Shown here piece after piece: positions 1 to 6,627 of a stretch of DNA of 17,579 nucleotides. The stretch spans positions 1 to 17,579 of the forward strand of contig JBLNCE010000072.1 in NCBI GenBank assembly GCA_050260415.1. Direction: 5' to 3'. Source of the stretch: JBLNCE01 sp050260415 (lineage in GTDB: Bacteria > Bacillota > UBA4882 > JAAYXC01). Numbering within the stretch: position 1 is the first letter of the stretch; the number at the start of each line of letters is the position of its first letter. Both the position numbers and the translations under genes were made by a program. The notes beneath the pieces were generated by a model, which saw nothing but the letters and a program-made list of their open reading frames with translations, made no database searches and was not told the DNA's origin.

Positions 1-280
1 AGCTAGCCGTATTATTGGTTCGAATTCATGAATCCAGAGTTCATTATTTCCATCTTATGGTTTTGAATCCTATTGATTGTGCCCTAACCCCTCCCTTGAA
101 CACTATTTGGCACAGGTCTGCTCGCGGAAAGGGGATCAACTGGCCCGCGTACGGAACGCTTCAAACCTTGCCGGGCGCACAAGCCATGCGCCCTCACGGA
201 GTACGTTTTTTTACCCCTTGCCTTCTACCTTCGCTGAAGCTACGGTGGATAAACCCGACTTTTGCCTCTTGCCTTCGTAA
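1..280. other. Region without a recognisable gene
   Basis: I see no credible ORF on either strand. The first 110 bases are AT-rich. 206-280 holds low-complexity sequence with two CTTGCCTTC copies (near 217 and 268) around CTTCGCTGAAGCTACGG. A perfect 7-bp hairpin (GGGCGCA/TGCGCCC) lies at 173-193, with a T7 tract 12 nt further on, too far for a standard terminator. The longest minus-strand reading frame after the T-box is about 13 codons. The region is either a long untranslated tail before the T-box target or an insertion of intergenic repeat sequence. Confidence 0.5.
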
Positions 281-523
281 GATCAAAAAGAACCCTCGTC
301 TCAGAGACGAAGGTTCCCTCGTGGTTCCACTCTGCTTGGGGACAAGCCCCCACTCAAGACGGCATAACGGGCCGGATCCGGCCGGGCTTACTCGTATTTC
401 AGCCCGGCGACTCAGAGGCGCATTTCCCCTTGCTCCGCGGCGGGTCCGCTTGCAGCCGATGGCGGCCCCTCTCTCGGCCCGGTGGCGATGGTACTCTCCC
501 CATCATCGTCGTTGGCGGTCTTT
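281..523 (-). promoter_or_regulatory. T-box leader, probably tRNA-Cys responsive
   Basis: Read on the minus strand, this leader has the T-box parts in the right order: an AGAGTA S-turn motif near 493-498, a GAGAGAGG kink-turn-like stretch near 470, a distal-loop region near 440-455 (GGCTGCAAG), a GAAATGCGCCTCTGAG segment holding the specifier, the T-box core AGAGTGGAACCACG (320-333) and an intrinsic terminator. If the codon is read as TGC (420-422), it is followed by a purine and lies 6 nt before GAG, as I recall for other T-boxes; ATG one base earlier is the alternative. The T-box UGGA should pair with a U73 discriminator, which fits tRNA-Cys (and Gly) but not Met. Uncharged tRNA-Cys is therefore inferred to switch on a cysteine-related gene (for example cysS or cysE). 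No gene follows within the window; the target must lie beyond base 1. Confidence 0.85.
285..316 (-). terminator. Intrinsic terminator of the T-box switch
   Basis: On the minus strand a 12-bp stem with one mismatch (GAACCTTCGTCT / AGACGAGGGTTC, loop CTG) is followed at once by five T (285-289). The 5' arm lies next to the T-box core (320-333), so pairing of that core in the antiterminator would compete with this hairpin. Confidence 0.85.
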
Positions 524-529
524 TTCTCT

Positions 530-559
530 ATTATATATACGACTCAGGCCGCAAGTCAA
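530..559 (-). promoter_or_regulatory. Sigma-A promoter of the T-box transcript
   Basis: On the minus strand the -35 box is TTGACT (554-559), the spacer is 18 nt, and the -10 box is a perfect TATAAT (530-535). Transcription should start near 523, a few bases before the first T-box helix. It lies downstream of the DUF362 stop codon, so the T-box transcript is independent of that gene. Confidence 0.75.
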
Positions 560-633
560 TGAAACCTTAGCCGGTCAAGCCTTCACCGGCGGAGAATCGA
601 CGCCCCGGCTTGACGCCAGGCGCAAAATCCATC

Positions 634-1722
634 CTATTCTATCTCGCGCAACTCATATGCTCTGCTGCCAAGCCCGTGCCGTTCCAGGGCGGCCACCTGG
701 ACGAAGGGATCTTTGGCGTGCACCCGCTCGAGCAGGTGCCGGCCTTCCCGTAATTGCCGATCCTTGGGAAGACTGCCGGGGATGAAGTTTTCTTCCTTGA
801 TCAGGTCCAGGCAGGCCTGCTCCAGGGCCACGATATCCGTGGACGCGGCGATGCCGATATCGGGCACCAGGGAGGGCGTGGAAAAGCCCCAGCAATCACA
901 GAACATGGTGATGTCCGTCAGGACGTTGATGTGGAGCACCTTGTCCGGCGCGAAGGTATCCAGCACCGTCTTGGTGCACAGGGCCATCCCTTCTTGGAAG
1001 TGGACGAATTCGGCGCTCGAAACCGTGATTGCCTTTTGGGGACAGGCGTTGGTGCAATGCTGGCAGTAGACGCAGTGGTGGTAGAAGATCTCGTACTTGC
1101 CGTGCGCGTTGAAACGATTTGCGCCGTAACGGCAGGCTTCGATGCACATCCGGCAGTGGGTGCACTTGGCCTCCTCCCAGCTCAGGCCGCCCTCGAGCGC
1201 GTGGAGGTCGCTGCGCGTCTTGCCGGTGACGCAGCCCATGGCGATATTCTTGCACGCCCCGCCGTAACCGCAGTCGCCGTGCCCCTTGACATGGGAGAAA
1301 TTGATCAGCACCTCGGCGTCCTCGATGTACCCCGCGACCTGCACCTCGCGCAAGGACCGGTAGACCACGGGGTGCGGGTAGTGGTAGCGGTCTCGCAGGC
1401 CGGTGATGCCTACCAACGGCGCCCCGACGACCTCCTCGGTATACCCGCGTTCCTTGGCGGTCGCCACCGCCCGGTTATTGTCCGTGATAAACGGGCGCCC
1501 GCCGGCTTCCCGTACCTTTTGCACCAGCAGGCGGACGAAGAACGGATGGATGGTGGTATAACCCAGGTTTCCGCCCAGGTGCATCTTGATCGCCACATCG
1601 CGGTCCGCGACCAGTTCGGCGAGGGGGTACTGCGCCAGCAGACGCTGGAACTTGGCCGGCAGCGTCGCCTCGGCTTTGGGCGCTTGGACGGCAACGGCGG
1701 CAAAGTAGACAGAAGATGGCAT
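634..1722 (-). CDS. DUF362 domain protein with two 4Fe-4S clusters
   Basis: This 362-residue protein has an N-terminal DUF362 domain (about 38-170, with KMHLGGNLGY near 46-55) and a ferredoxin-like insert holding two CxxCxxCxxxC motifs: Cys187/190/193/197 and Cys217/220/223/227, the last followed by Pro. A further Cys-rich patch, CDCWGFSTPS, lies near 274-283. No signal peptide is seen, so it should be cytoplasmic. DUF362 proteins of this kind are widespread in anaerobes; their reaction is not settled, and electron transfer is only inferred from the clusters. The ATG at 1722 has an AGGTGG ribosome binding site 7 nt upstream. A 122-bp inverted-repeat element lies directly upstream and separates it from the isomerase-like gene. 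Confidence 0.9.
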   Translation of the reverse strand: MPSSVYFAAVAVQAPKAEATLPAKFQRLLAQYPLAELVADRDVAIKMHLGGNLGYTTIHPFFVRLLVQKVREAGGRPFITDNNRAVATAKERGYTEEVVGAPLVGITGLRDRYHYPHPVVYRSLREVQVAGYIEDAEVLINFSHVKGHGDCGYGGACKNIAMGCVTGKTRSDLHALEGGLSWEEAKCTHCRMCIEACRYGANRFNAHGKYEIFYHHCVYCQHCTNACPQKAITVSSAEFVHFQEGMALCTKTVLDTFAPDKVLHINVLTDITMFCDCWGFSTPSLVPDIGIAASTDIVALEQACLDLIKEENFIPGSLPKDRQLREGRHLLERVHAKDPFVQVAALERHGLGSRAYELREIE

Positions 1723-1741
1723 CTGCGACCACCTTTCTAAA

Positions 1742-1863
1742 AAGTACTAAGTACTAAGTAATAAGTAAAACAATAGTCCTAAACTCCCATTGTACGTACC
1801 AATCCTAATCCTATACAGTTGTTGTTGCCAAGTTTAGTACTTAGCACTTTGTACTTAGTACTT
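1742..1863. mobile_element. MITE-like 122-bp inverted-repeat element
   Basis: An AT-rich block in a GC-rich background with imperfect terminal inverted repeats of 29 bp (24 matches): left arm at 1742-1770, starting AAGTACTAAGTAC, and the reverse complement at 1835-1863. Each arm is built of heptamers close to AAGTACT (left: AAGTACT, AAGTACT, AAGTAAT, AAGTAAA). It fits exactly between the stop codon at 1864 and the region of the DUF362 ribosome binding site. A weak promoter-like pair pointing at DUF362 lies inside (TTGGCA 1826-1831, 18 nt, TAGGAT 1802-1807). No transposase is present; a non-autonomous element is the inference, and simple heptamer expansion is the alternative. Confidence 0.55.
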
Positions 1864-3102
1864 CTATTTAAGGAATGTCCAGAAATTCTCACCCAGAATT
1901 CCCGCCACGTCGCGCTTGATCTCTTCCTCCGTCGGCAGCCAGCCCGTCCGGTAAAGGTCAACGTACTTGTCCACCAGGGCGTCCGCCATGACCGCGCGCG
2001 AATGAGACCACTTGTAGATCAGTTGGTCGAGGACCCGGGCATCGGAATGCTGTGGCACAAAACTCAGGCCCAGGAGTTCCAAGCGCATGCGCGTGGTCTC
2101 ATCGATGAGGGACGGGTTGTTCATGAACCACCAGCAGCCGAAGAGCAGCAGGTTGCCGAACTTGCGCGCCGCGACGCAGCATTCATGCTGATTCTCCCGG
2201 GCCAGCATGGTCAGCATGAATTTGTTGTCCGGAAAGGCGGCGCAGAGATTCTCCACCGGTTCGATGGCGGATTTGCCCACCGAATCGCCGGCGAGCGCCA
2301 GCCCTTTATTGACCAGCTTCTTGACGCCAATCATCATGGCCATGGGCAGGCCGTGCTCGGCGGCCGCCGGGAGCAGGCATTGTTCCAGGAGGAGGGCCCG
2401 GGCCGACTCTTCGGGCCAGGAGAAGTCGGGCGGCAGGGAGGCGGCGAGATAGACGGGTTTCATGCGCGCGATCCAATCTTTGATAAACCGGCGCACTTCG
2501 GCCTGGGTGCCGGGGGAGAGGCCGGGCTCGACCTGGTAGCCCCAGGCTTGCAGAGCGCGGCAGGCGCTCTCCCAGTTGTTCAGGAGGGGATCGATGCGTA
2601 GAGCGGCGTAGAACCGGGGGTCTCCCTTGACGCCGGCCATCCATACCCGGTGTTCGTCGGGCACGAAGGGGTCGTTCGTCATGACCAGACGGTCCACGTT
2701 GGCCGTCGCCAGGACACGATCGAGATACTTGTCCACGGTCTGGCCGGCGAAATAGGCTCGGTAACCCTCCAGATCCCGCGCGCGCGTATCAAGCCCCAAG
2801 GCTTGCAGAACAGTGAGGACGCCGCGGCAGGACTCACTCACGGGGCTATGCTCGAGGAATAGCGTCCGCCAGATCAGATCGGCTTGGGCGCGTTTTGTCA
2901 TGCGCCAGAAGTCCGCGTAAGGCATCTTTACGTAGCGGAAGGTCTCCGCCACAAGGTAGTGATAGGTGATCAGTTCATCGATGCCCCACAGGAGTTGGCC
3001 GCCGAAATCAGGGGTAAAAAGGTGGGTATGAATGTCCGTCACCGGGGTTTCCAGGACCGCCCGTTGGACCACGCGCCTGAGTTCAGCCTCGTTCTTGATC
3101 AC
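1864..3102 (-). CDS. Uronate isomerase-family (UxaC-like) amidohydrolase
   Basis: This 412-residue protein belongs to the amidohydrolase superfamily in the glucuronate/uronate isomerase branch. The beta-1 metal-binding HxH is visible as TDIHTHLF (His25, His27). Near the C-terminus GCWWFMNNP and QHSDARVLDQLIYKW match the positions of the UxaC WWF and DSRS motifs. Classical UxaC is about 470 residues, so this one is short. No uxaA/uxaB, kdgK or sugar transporter genes lie nearby, so hexuronate isomerisation cannot be assumed; a related aldose/ketose isomerase or hydrolase activity is possible. It starts with GTG at 3102 behind AAGGGATGAG. It is isolated by repeats on both sides: the hairpin repeat upstream (3218-3280) and the MITE-like block at its stop codon. 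Confidence 0.8.
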   Translation of the reverse strand: MIKNEAELRRVVQRAVLETPVTDIHTHLFTPDFGGQLLWGIDELITYHYLVAETFRYVKMPYADFWRMTKRAQADLIWRTLFLEHSPVSESCRGVLTVLQALGLDTRARDLEGYRAYFAGQTVDKYLDRVLATANVDRLVMTNDPFVPDEHRVWMAGVKGDPRFYAALRIDPLLNNWESACRALQAWGYQVEPGLSPGTQAEVRRFIKDWIARMKPVYLAASLPPDFSWPEESARALLLEQCLLPAAAEHGLPMAMMIGVKKLVNKGLALAGDSVGKSAIEPVENLCAAFPDNKFMLTMLARENQHECCVAARKFGNLLLFGCWWFMNNPSLIDETTRMRLELLGLSFVPQHSDARVLDQLIYKWSHSRAVMADALVDKYVDLYRTGWLPTEEEIKRDVAGILGENFWTFLK

Positions 3103-3217
3103 TGATTGCTCATCCCTTTCAAGTCAATACAATTAGCTTGTTTACCGACAATTTCCGCATCTCAACCCGGGATTCCTGCTGGTCCAGCAACGGTCCAAGA
3201 ACTCGTTTCCGCGGTTA

Positions 3218-3280
3218 CGATGGTGGCCCTCTCCCCCTCGGTCCCCCTCTCCCGCCAGTGCGGGAGAGGGGGAAGAGGAG
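3218..3280. repeat. C-rich hairpin repeat, copy 1
   Basis: This block begins CGATGGTGGCCCTCTCCCCC and contains a perfect 14-bp inverted repeat (3242-3255 with 3260-3273, loop CAGT). The first half matches the reverse complement of 5181-5250: CGATG, two variable bases, then GGCCCTCTCCCCCTC, two variable bases, then TCCCCCTC. It sits just downstream of the SpoIIM-family stop codon. It could act as an mRNA-stabilising or weak terminating hairpin, but no T-tract follows on either strand. Confidence 0.6.
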
Positions 3281-3286
3281 CGGTCT

Positions 3287-4306
3287 TTACGGCAGCCCCT
3301 CTTCCCCGGCCAGGGCCGCGAGGCCGTCCCGCTTGAGAGCGGCGTCCGGACTTTTGCGCGGCCAGAAGAGGTACAGGTAGACCAAGACGCCGCTGCCCCC
3401 GGCGATGGCAAGACGCGGCCCATTGCCCAAGCTGCCGATGGTGCTCACGAACCCCTCGATCGCGCCGGCGAAGATCAAGAGCACTACGACGCCTAAGAAG
3501 AGGATGACCGCGTCCCGCCCCCGGATGATCAGGGCGTCGCGCCGCCGGTAGCGGCCCGGGCTGACGAGCGCGCTGGCAAGCAAGAGACCCGCGCCGCCGG
3601 CGATACAGATCGCGGTCAACTCGGTCACGCCGTGCGGCAGGATGGTTGCCCAAAAGTCGAGGCCGTGATGGCGGGAAACGAAGAAACCGGTCAGGATGCC
3701 GAGCATGAGACCGTTGAAGTAAAGGGAGTAGAAGGTGATCAGGCCGATGAGGATGCCGCCGGCGAAAGCCATGACCGCCACCTTGATGTTGTTGGCCATG
3801 ATCGCCGCGGAAATGAGGGGGCGTTGCGCCAGCGGGTCGTTGAACCACGTGTTGTCGCTGAACCGCTTGTAGGTCTCCTCGGCGACGCCGGGCAGCATGG
3901 CGGCGGCCACCTTTGGCGAGCGGCACTGCAGATAATAGCCCAACCCGGCCGCGCCCGCCATGAGCGCGGCGGCAAGGAGGACAAAAACCAGGCGCTTTTG
4001 CAGGACTGTGGGAAAGGTCTGGCGAAGCATGAGACTAATCTGCCGCCAGATACCGGCGGGCGGGAGATAGACGTAGGCATGCGCTCGTCCGACCAGGTTA
4101 TTGAGGTAGGCAATCAATTCCGGCTCGAGGCGATGTGTCCGCGCGTAGGCCAGATTCGAGGCGGCGCGCCGATATAGACGCCCCAGCGCCATGAGGTCCG
4201 CGCGGCTGAGACTGGGAAGACCACGCCGCCGCGCCTGCTCGAGGATCGCCTCCAACTGTTCCCAGTTCGGCCTGTTCGCGCGGTAGAACTGTTGCAGGTT
4301 AGACAC
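3287..4306 (-). CDS. SpoIIM-family (stage II sporulation M) membrane protein
   Basis: This 339-residue integral membrane protein has a soluble N-terminal helical region (about 1-100) and about six hydrophobic segments (about 106-126, 176-197, 199-212, 231-248, 267-285, 299-315). The family hallmark LPHGVTELTAI lies at 223-233 and ANNIKVAVMAFAGGI at 171-185. In the sporulation protein SpoIIM this fold belongs to the engulfment machinery. Many family members, including those paired with RDD proteins as here, occur outside sporulation, and their role is unknown. The start is awkward: GTG at 4306 is directly adjacent to the GGAG ribosome binding site, with a stop codon in frame shortly upstream. 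Initiation a few codons later (CTG near 4297, 8 nt from GGAGG) cannot be excluded. Confidence 0.85.
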   Translation of the reverse strand: MSNLQQFYRANRPNWEQLEAILEQARRRGLPSLSRADLMALGRLYRRAASNLAYARTHRLEPELIAYLNNLVGRAHAYVYLPPAGIWRQISLMLRQTFPTVLQKRLVFVLLAAALMAGAAGLGYYLQCRSPKVAAAMLPGVAEETYKRFSDNTWFNDPLAQRPLISAAIMANNIKVAVMAFAGGILIGLITFYSLYFNGLMLGILTGFFVSRHHGLDFWATILPHGVTELTAICIAGGAGLLLASALVSPGRYRRRDALIIRGRDAVILFLGVVVLLIFAGAIEGFVSTIGSLGNGPRLAIAGGSGVLVYLYLFWPRKSPDAALKRDGLAALAGEEGLP

Positions 4307-4368
4307 CTCCGTGGATGCTATTTACCATTTTAACGGAATTTGCTTGGAAAGAAAAGAGGTGGCGGGGC

Positions 4369-5148
4369 TTGAGGCCGGATCTGGACTGGCAGGCTCAGGT
4401 GGAAGTGGTGACACCGGAAAGCGTCAGTTTCACCTACGAGGCGGCGGGCATCGGCTCGCGTTTTTTGGCGCTGCTGGTTGACCACCTGATCGAATCCTTT
4501 TTCTTCTTGGCGATCCTGATCGCCGTCTCCGCGCTGGGTTGGGCGGATAACCGCTATATGATGCTGTTGATCTTGTCCGGCATGACCCTGGTATATGTCG
4601 GTTACTTCATCCTCTTCGAGATCCTCTGGGACGGACAAACACCAGGCAAGCGCCTCATGCGCCTGCGGGTGGTCCGCGAGGGCGGTTACGGGCTGACGGC
4701 CTTGGAGGCAATCCTGCGCAACCTGGTAAGAGTGGTCGACTTCTTGCCCGTATTCTACGGCGTCGGCCTGGCCTCGATGTTCCTGTCCAGAAAATCCCGC
4801 CGGCTGGGCGATTACGCCGGCGGCACCGTCGTGGTTAAGGACCGCGGGTCCGTGGCGCCGGGTCTCCAGCGGGCGGCCGACCCGCGCATCCTGGAAGAGT
4901 TCGCCGCCGAAGAGCAGGCGCTGCTGCGGGTCAAGGCCGGTCTGCTTTCGGGGGAGGAGTTGCGCGTCATGCGCGAATTCCTCACCCGCCGCGCCGGGAT
5001 CACGCTTGAAAACCGCCGCAACTTGGCGGGCAAACTCGTCTTCGCGCTCCTGTCCCGCGCCCCCGAACTCAGGGAAATCGCGGCGTCCCAACCGGCCGAG
5101 CGTCTGATCGAAGCGATCGTGGCGGCGCACGAGGAGACGATGCATTAG
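4369..5148 (+). CDS. RDD family membrane protein
   Basis: About 259 residues from the TTG at 4369. The RDD domain covers roughly residues 20-150: GIGSRFLALLVD (Arg31, Asp38), two or three membrane helices, and the conserved GQTPGKRLMRLRVV (89-102). A cytoplasmic, charged helical tail of about 90 residues follows. RDD proteins are small membrane proteins of uncertain transport or structural function. They recur beside SpoIIM-family genes, and this pair is divergent. I chose TTG 4369 because AAGAGGTGG (4354-4362) lies 6 nt upstream. The frame is open from ATG 4315, but that start would be 8 bp from the divergent SpoIIM-family start, leaving no room for promoters, and has no ribosome binding site. 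Confidence 0.85.
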   Translation: MRPDLDWQAQVEVVTPESVSFTYEAAGIGSRFLALLVDHLIESFFFLAILIAVSALGWADNRYMMLLILSGMTLVYVGYFILFEILWDGQTPGKRLMRLRVVREGGYGLTALEAILRNLVRVVDFLPVFYGVGLASMFLSRKSRRLGDYAGGTVVVKDRGSVAPGLQRAADPRILEEFAAEEQALLRVKAGLLSGEELRVMREFLTRRAGITLENRRNLAGKLVFALLSRAPELREIAASQPAERLIEAIVAAHEETMH

Positions 5149-5180
5149 AAACGTTGTGAAAAAGCCATTTTCGCGACGCT

Positions 5181-5250
5181 CGATGATGTACCCTCTCCCC
5201 TTTCGTTCCCCAGCGGGGGAGGGGGATTGAGGGGGAGAGGGCCTGCATCG
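5181..5250. repeat. C-rich hairpin repeat, copy 2 (inverted)
   Basis: The ends form an imperfect inverted repeat: CGATGATGTACCCTCTCCCC on the left and, reading back from the right, CGATGCAGGCCCTCTCCCCC. The reverse complement aligns with copy 1 at 3218-3280 over its first half, while the central parts differ. The two copies are in opposite orientation and flank the SpoIIM/RDD gene pair. A dispersed REP- or MITE-like family is the inference. Confidence 0.6.
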
Positions 5251-5351
5251 ATCGGCGATAATGTGTTTCGTATCCTTCGTGGATCGAAGTCAAGGGTTGA
5301 TCTTCGCAGCCCCTCAGCTTAACTTGGCCGGTGTCACGCCCATACGCATCC

Positions 5352-5381
5352 TTGGCTTCATCCCGCTCGATCTGGTAGAAT
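5352..5381 (+). promoter_or_regulatory. Putative promoter of ychF
   Basis: TTGGCT (5352-5357), an 18-nt spacer and TAGAAT (5376-5381), with a TGG extended -10 (5373-5375). It lies about 50 bp before the ychF start codon, in the 280-bp gap that also holds repeat copy 2. Confidence 0.5.
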
Positions 5382-5428
5382 AGTAAGCGGACTGATAATC
5401 GCCATCCTTCGCCTGGAGGAGATCGCAT

Positions 5429-6511
5429 ATGAAACTGGGTCTGGTTGGCCTCCCGACCTCCGGCAAGACCACGGTCTTCAACCTGCTGACGGGAGCCGAC
5501 GAGGCCACCGCCGCTTTCGCGTCCGGGCGCACCGAGGCCAAGATCGGCATGGCCACGGTCCCCGACGGACGCGTGGATCGCCTTGCCCGCCTCTACCAAC
5601 CGCGGCGGACCGTGCGCGCCCAGATTGAATGCACCGATCTGCCCGGGCTGGCCACCGGCGAGAGCCGGGAGGGACGGAACCAGTTTCTGTCCGCGGTGCG
5701 CAACGTGGACGCTCTGGTCCAAGTGGTGCGCGCCTTTCGTAATGATGCCGTTCCGCACGTGCTGGAAAGCGTGGATCCTGGACGCGACTTGGAACTCTTG
5801 CACATGGAATTGCTCTTGGCCGACCTGGCCGTGGTGGAAAAGAGGATCGAGCGGCTCCGCGCCGGAAAGAAACTCAGCAAGGAGAACCAGGTGGAACTGA
5901 GCGCCCTGGAGAGGATCCTCCCGGCCCTGGAAGCGGAGGGCCGCGTGGCCGCGGTGGCACTGAGCGTGGAAGAGCAGGAGCAGTTGCGGGGCTTCGCGTT
6001 CCTGACCGAACGGCCGGTCTTGGTGGTGGTGAACATGGATGAGGAACAGTTCCGCTCCGGCCGGTATCCCGGCGAGGACAAGCTCCAAGCGTATGCGCGT
6101 GAACACGGGATGCTGGTCCTGCCGCTCTGCGCCCAGCTCGAATTGGAGATCAGCCGTTTGGCGCCGGATGACCGGGCGCTCTTTCTGGCCGATCTCAACG
6201 CCGCGCAGAGCGGGATCGATCGACTGGCGCAGGCCGCCTACGAACTGTTGGGACTGATCTCCTTTTTCACCGTCGGCGAGGACGAGGTCAAGGCCTGGAC
6301 CATCGAAGCCGGCACCAATGCCAAGCGGGCGGCGGGTAAGATCCATTCGGACATCGAGCGGGGCTTCATCCGCGCGGAGGTCGTCCGGTACCAGGACCTG
6401 GACGACCTGGGTTCAATGGCCAAGGTCAAGGAGAAGGGCTTGTTTCGCCTGGAAGGAAAGGAATACGTTGTCCAAGATGGGGATATCATTAACTTCAGGT
6501 TCAATATATAA
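5429..6511 (+). CDS. ychF: YchF/OLA1-type P-loop NTPase with TGS domain
   Basis: This 360-residue protein matches the usual YchF length (about 363). The P-loop is GLPTSGKT (7-14), G3 is DLPG (70-73), and the G4 position reads NMDE (202-205). The NxxE form is the YchF/OLA1 signature that favours ATP over GTP. A helical hairpin (about 120-190) interrupts the G domain. The C-terminal DUF933/TGS domain runs from about 277 (FFTVGEDEVKAW) to the end (VQDGDIINFRF). Family members bind ribosomes and respond to redox stress. The P-loop carries T-S where typical YchF has N-V, suggesting a divergent subfamily or second paralog. ATG 5429 follows GGAGGAG at 7 nt. Confidence 0.9.
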   Translation: MKLGLVGLPTSGKTTVFNLLTGADEATAAFASGRTEAKIGMATVPDGRVDRLARLYQPRRTVRAQIECTDLPGLATGESREGRNQFLSAVRNVDALVQVVRAFRNDAVPHVLESVDPGRDLELLHMELLLADLAVVEKRIERLRAGKKLSKENQVELSALERILPALEAEGRVAAVALSVEEQEQLRGFAFLTERPVLVVVNMDEEQFRSGRYPGEDKLQAYAREHGMLVLPLCAQLELEISRLAPDDRALFLADLNAAQSGIDRLAQAAYELLGLISFFTVGEDEVKAWTIEAGTNAKRAAGKIHSDIERGFIRAEVVRYQDLDDLGSMAKVKEKGLFRLEGKEYVVQDGDIINFRFNI

Positions 6512-6520
6512 ACCGCTGGT

Positions 6521-6552
6521 TTGAACAAGAAGGGACGCTATGGTGGTATAGA
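6521..6552 (+). promoter_or_regulatory. Possible promoter of the phosphohexomutase gene
   Basis: A TGG-extended TATAGA -10 box (6547-6552) is preceded by TTGAAC (6521-6526) at 20 nt. That spacer is too long for a standard promoter, so recognition would rest on the extended -10. It lies in the 116-bp gap before the gene. Confidence 0.3.
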
Positions 6553-6627
6553 GGCGCTTGGCCCGCCCACATGCTCGGGGGTGGCATGGAGGGGAGAGCG
6601 TGCGACATCGTAAAGGAGCGGACGAGG

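Noticed and set aside
10..30. GGTTCGAATTC resembling a tRNA T-loop
   Set aside because: The flanking bases do not form a T stem, and no acceptor, D or anticodon arm can be fitted.
173..212. 7-bp hairpin followed by T7 as a plus-strand terminator
   Set aside because: The T-tract begins 12 nt after the stem, and no plus-strand gene precedes it.
570..590. GCCGGT/ACCGGC hairpin as terminator of the DUF362 gene
   Set aside because: Only 6 bp with a 9-nt loop and no T-tract after it on the minus strand.
15..785. 256-codon plus-strand ORF
   Set aside because: It runs antisense through the T-box leader and the end of the DUF362 gene, has no domain pattern and no ribosome binding site.
754..1740. 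328-codon plus-strand ORF
   Set aside because: Antisense shadow of DUF362, whose frame holds two perfect ferredoxin motifs.
3242..3273. 14-bp hairpin as intrinsic terminator for the SpoIIM-family gene
   Set aside because: The stem is strong, but no T-run follows on either strand; better explained as part of a dispersed repeat.
5069..6346. 425-codon minus-strand ORF
   Set aside because: Antisense shadow of ychF in GC-rich sequence; no recognisable domain.
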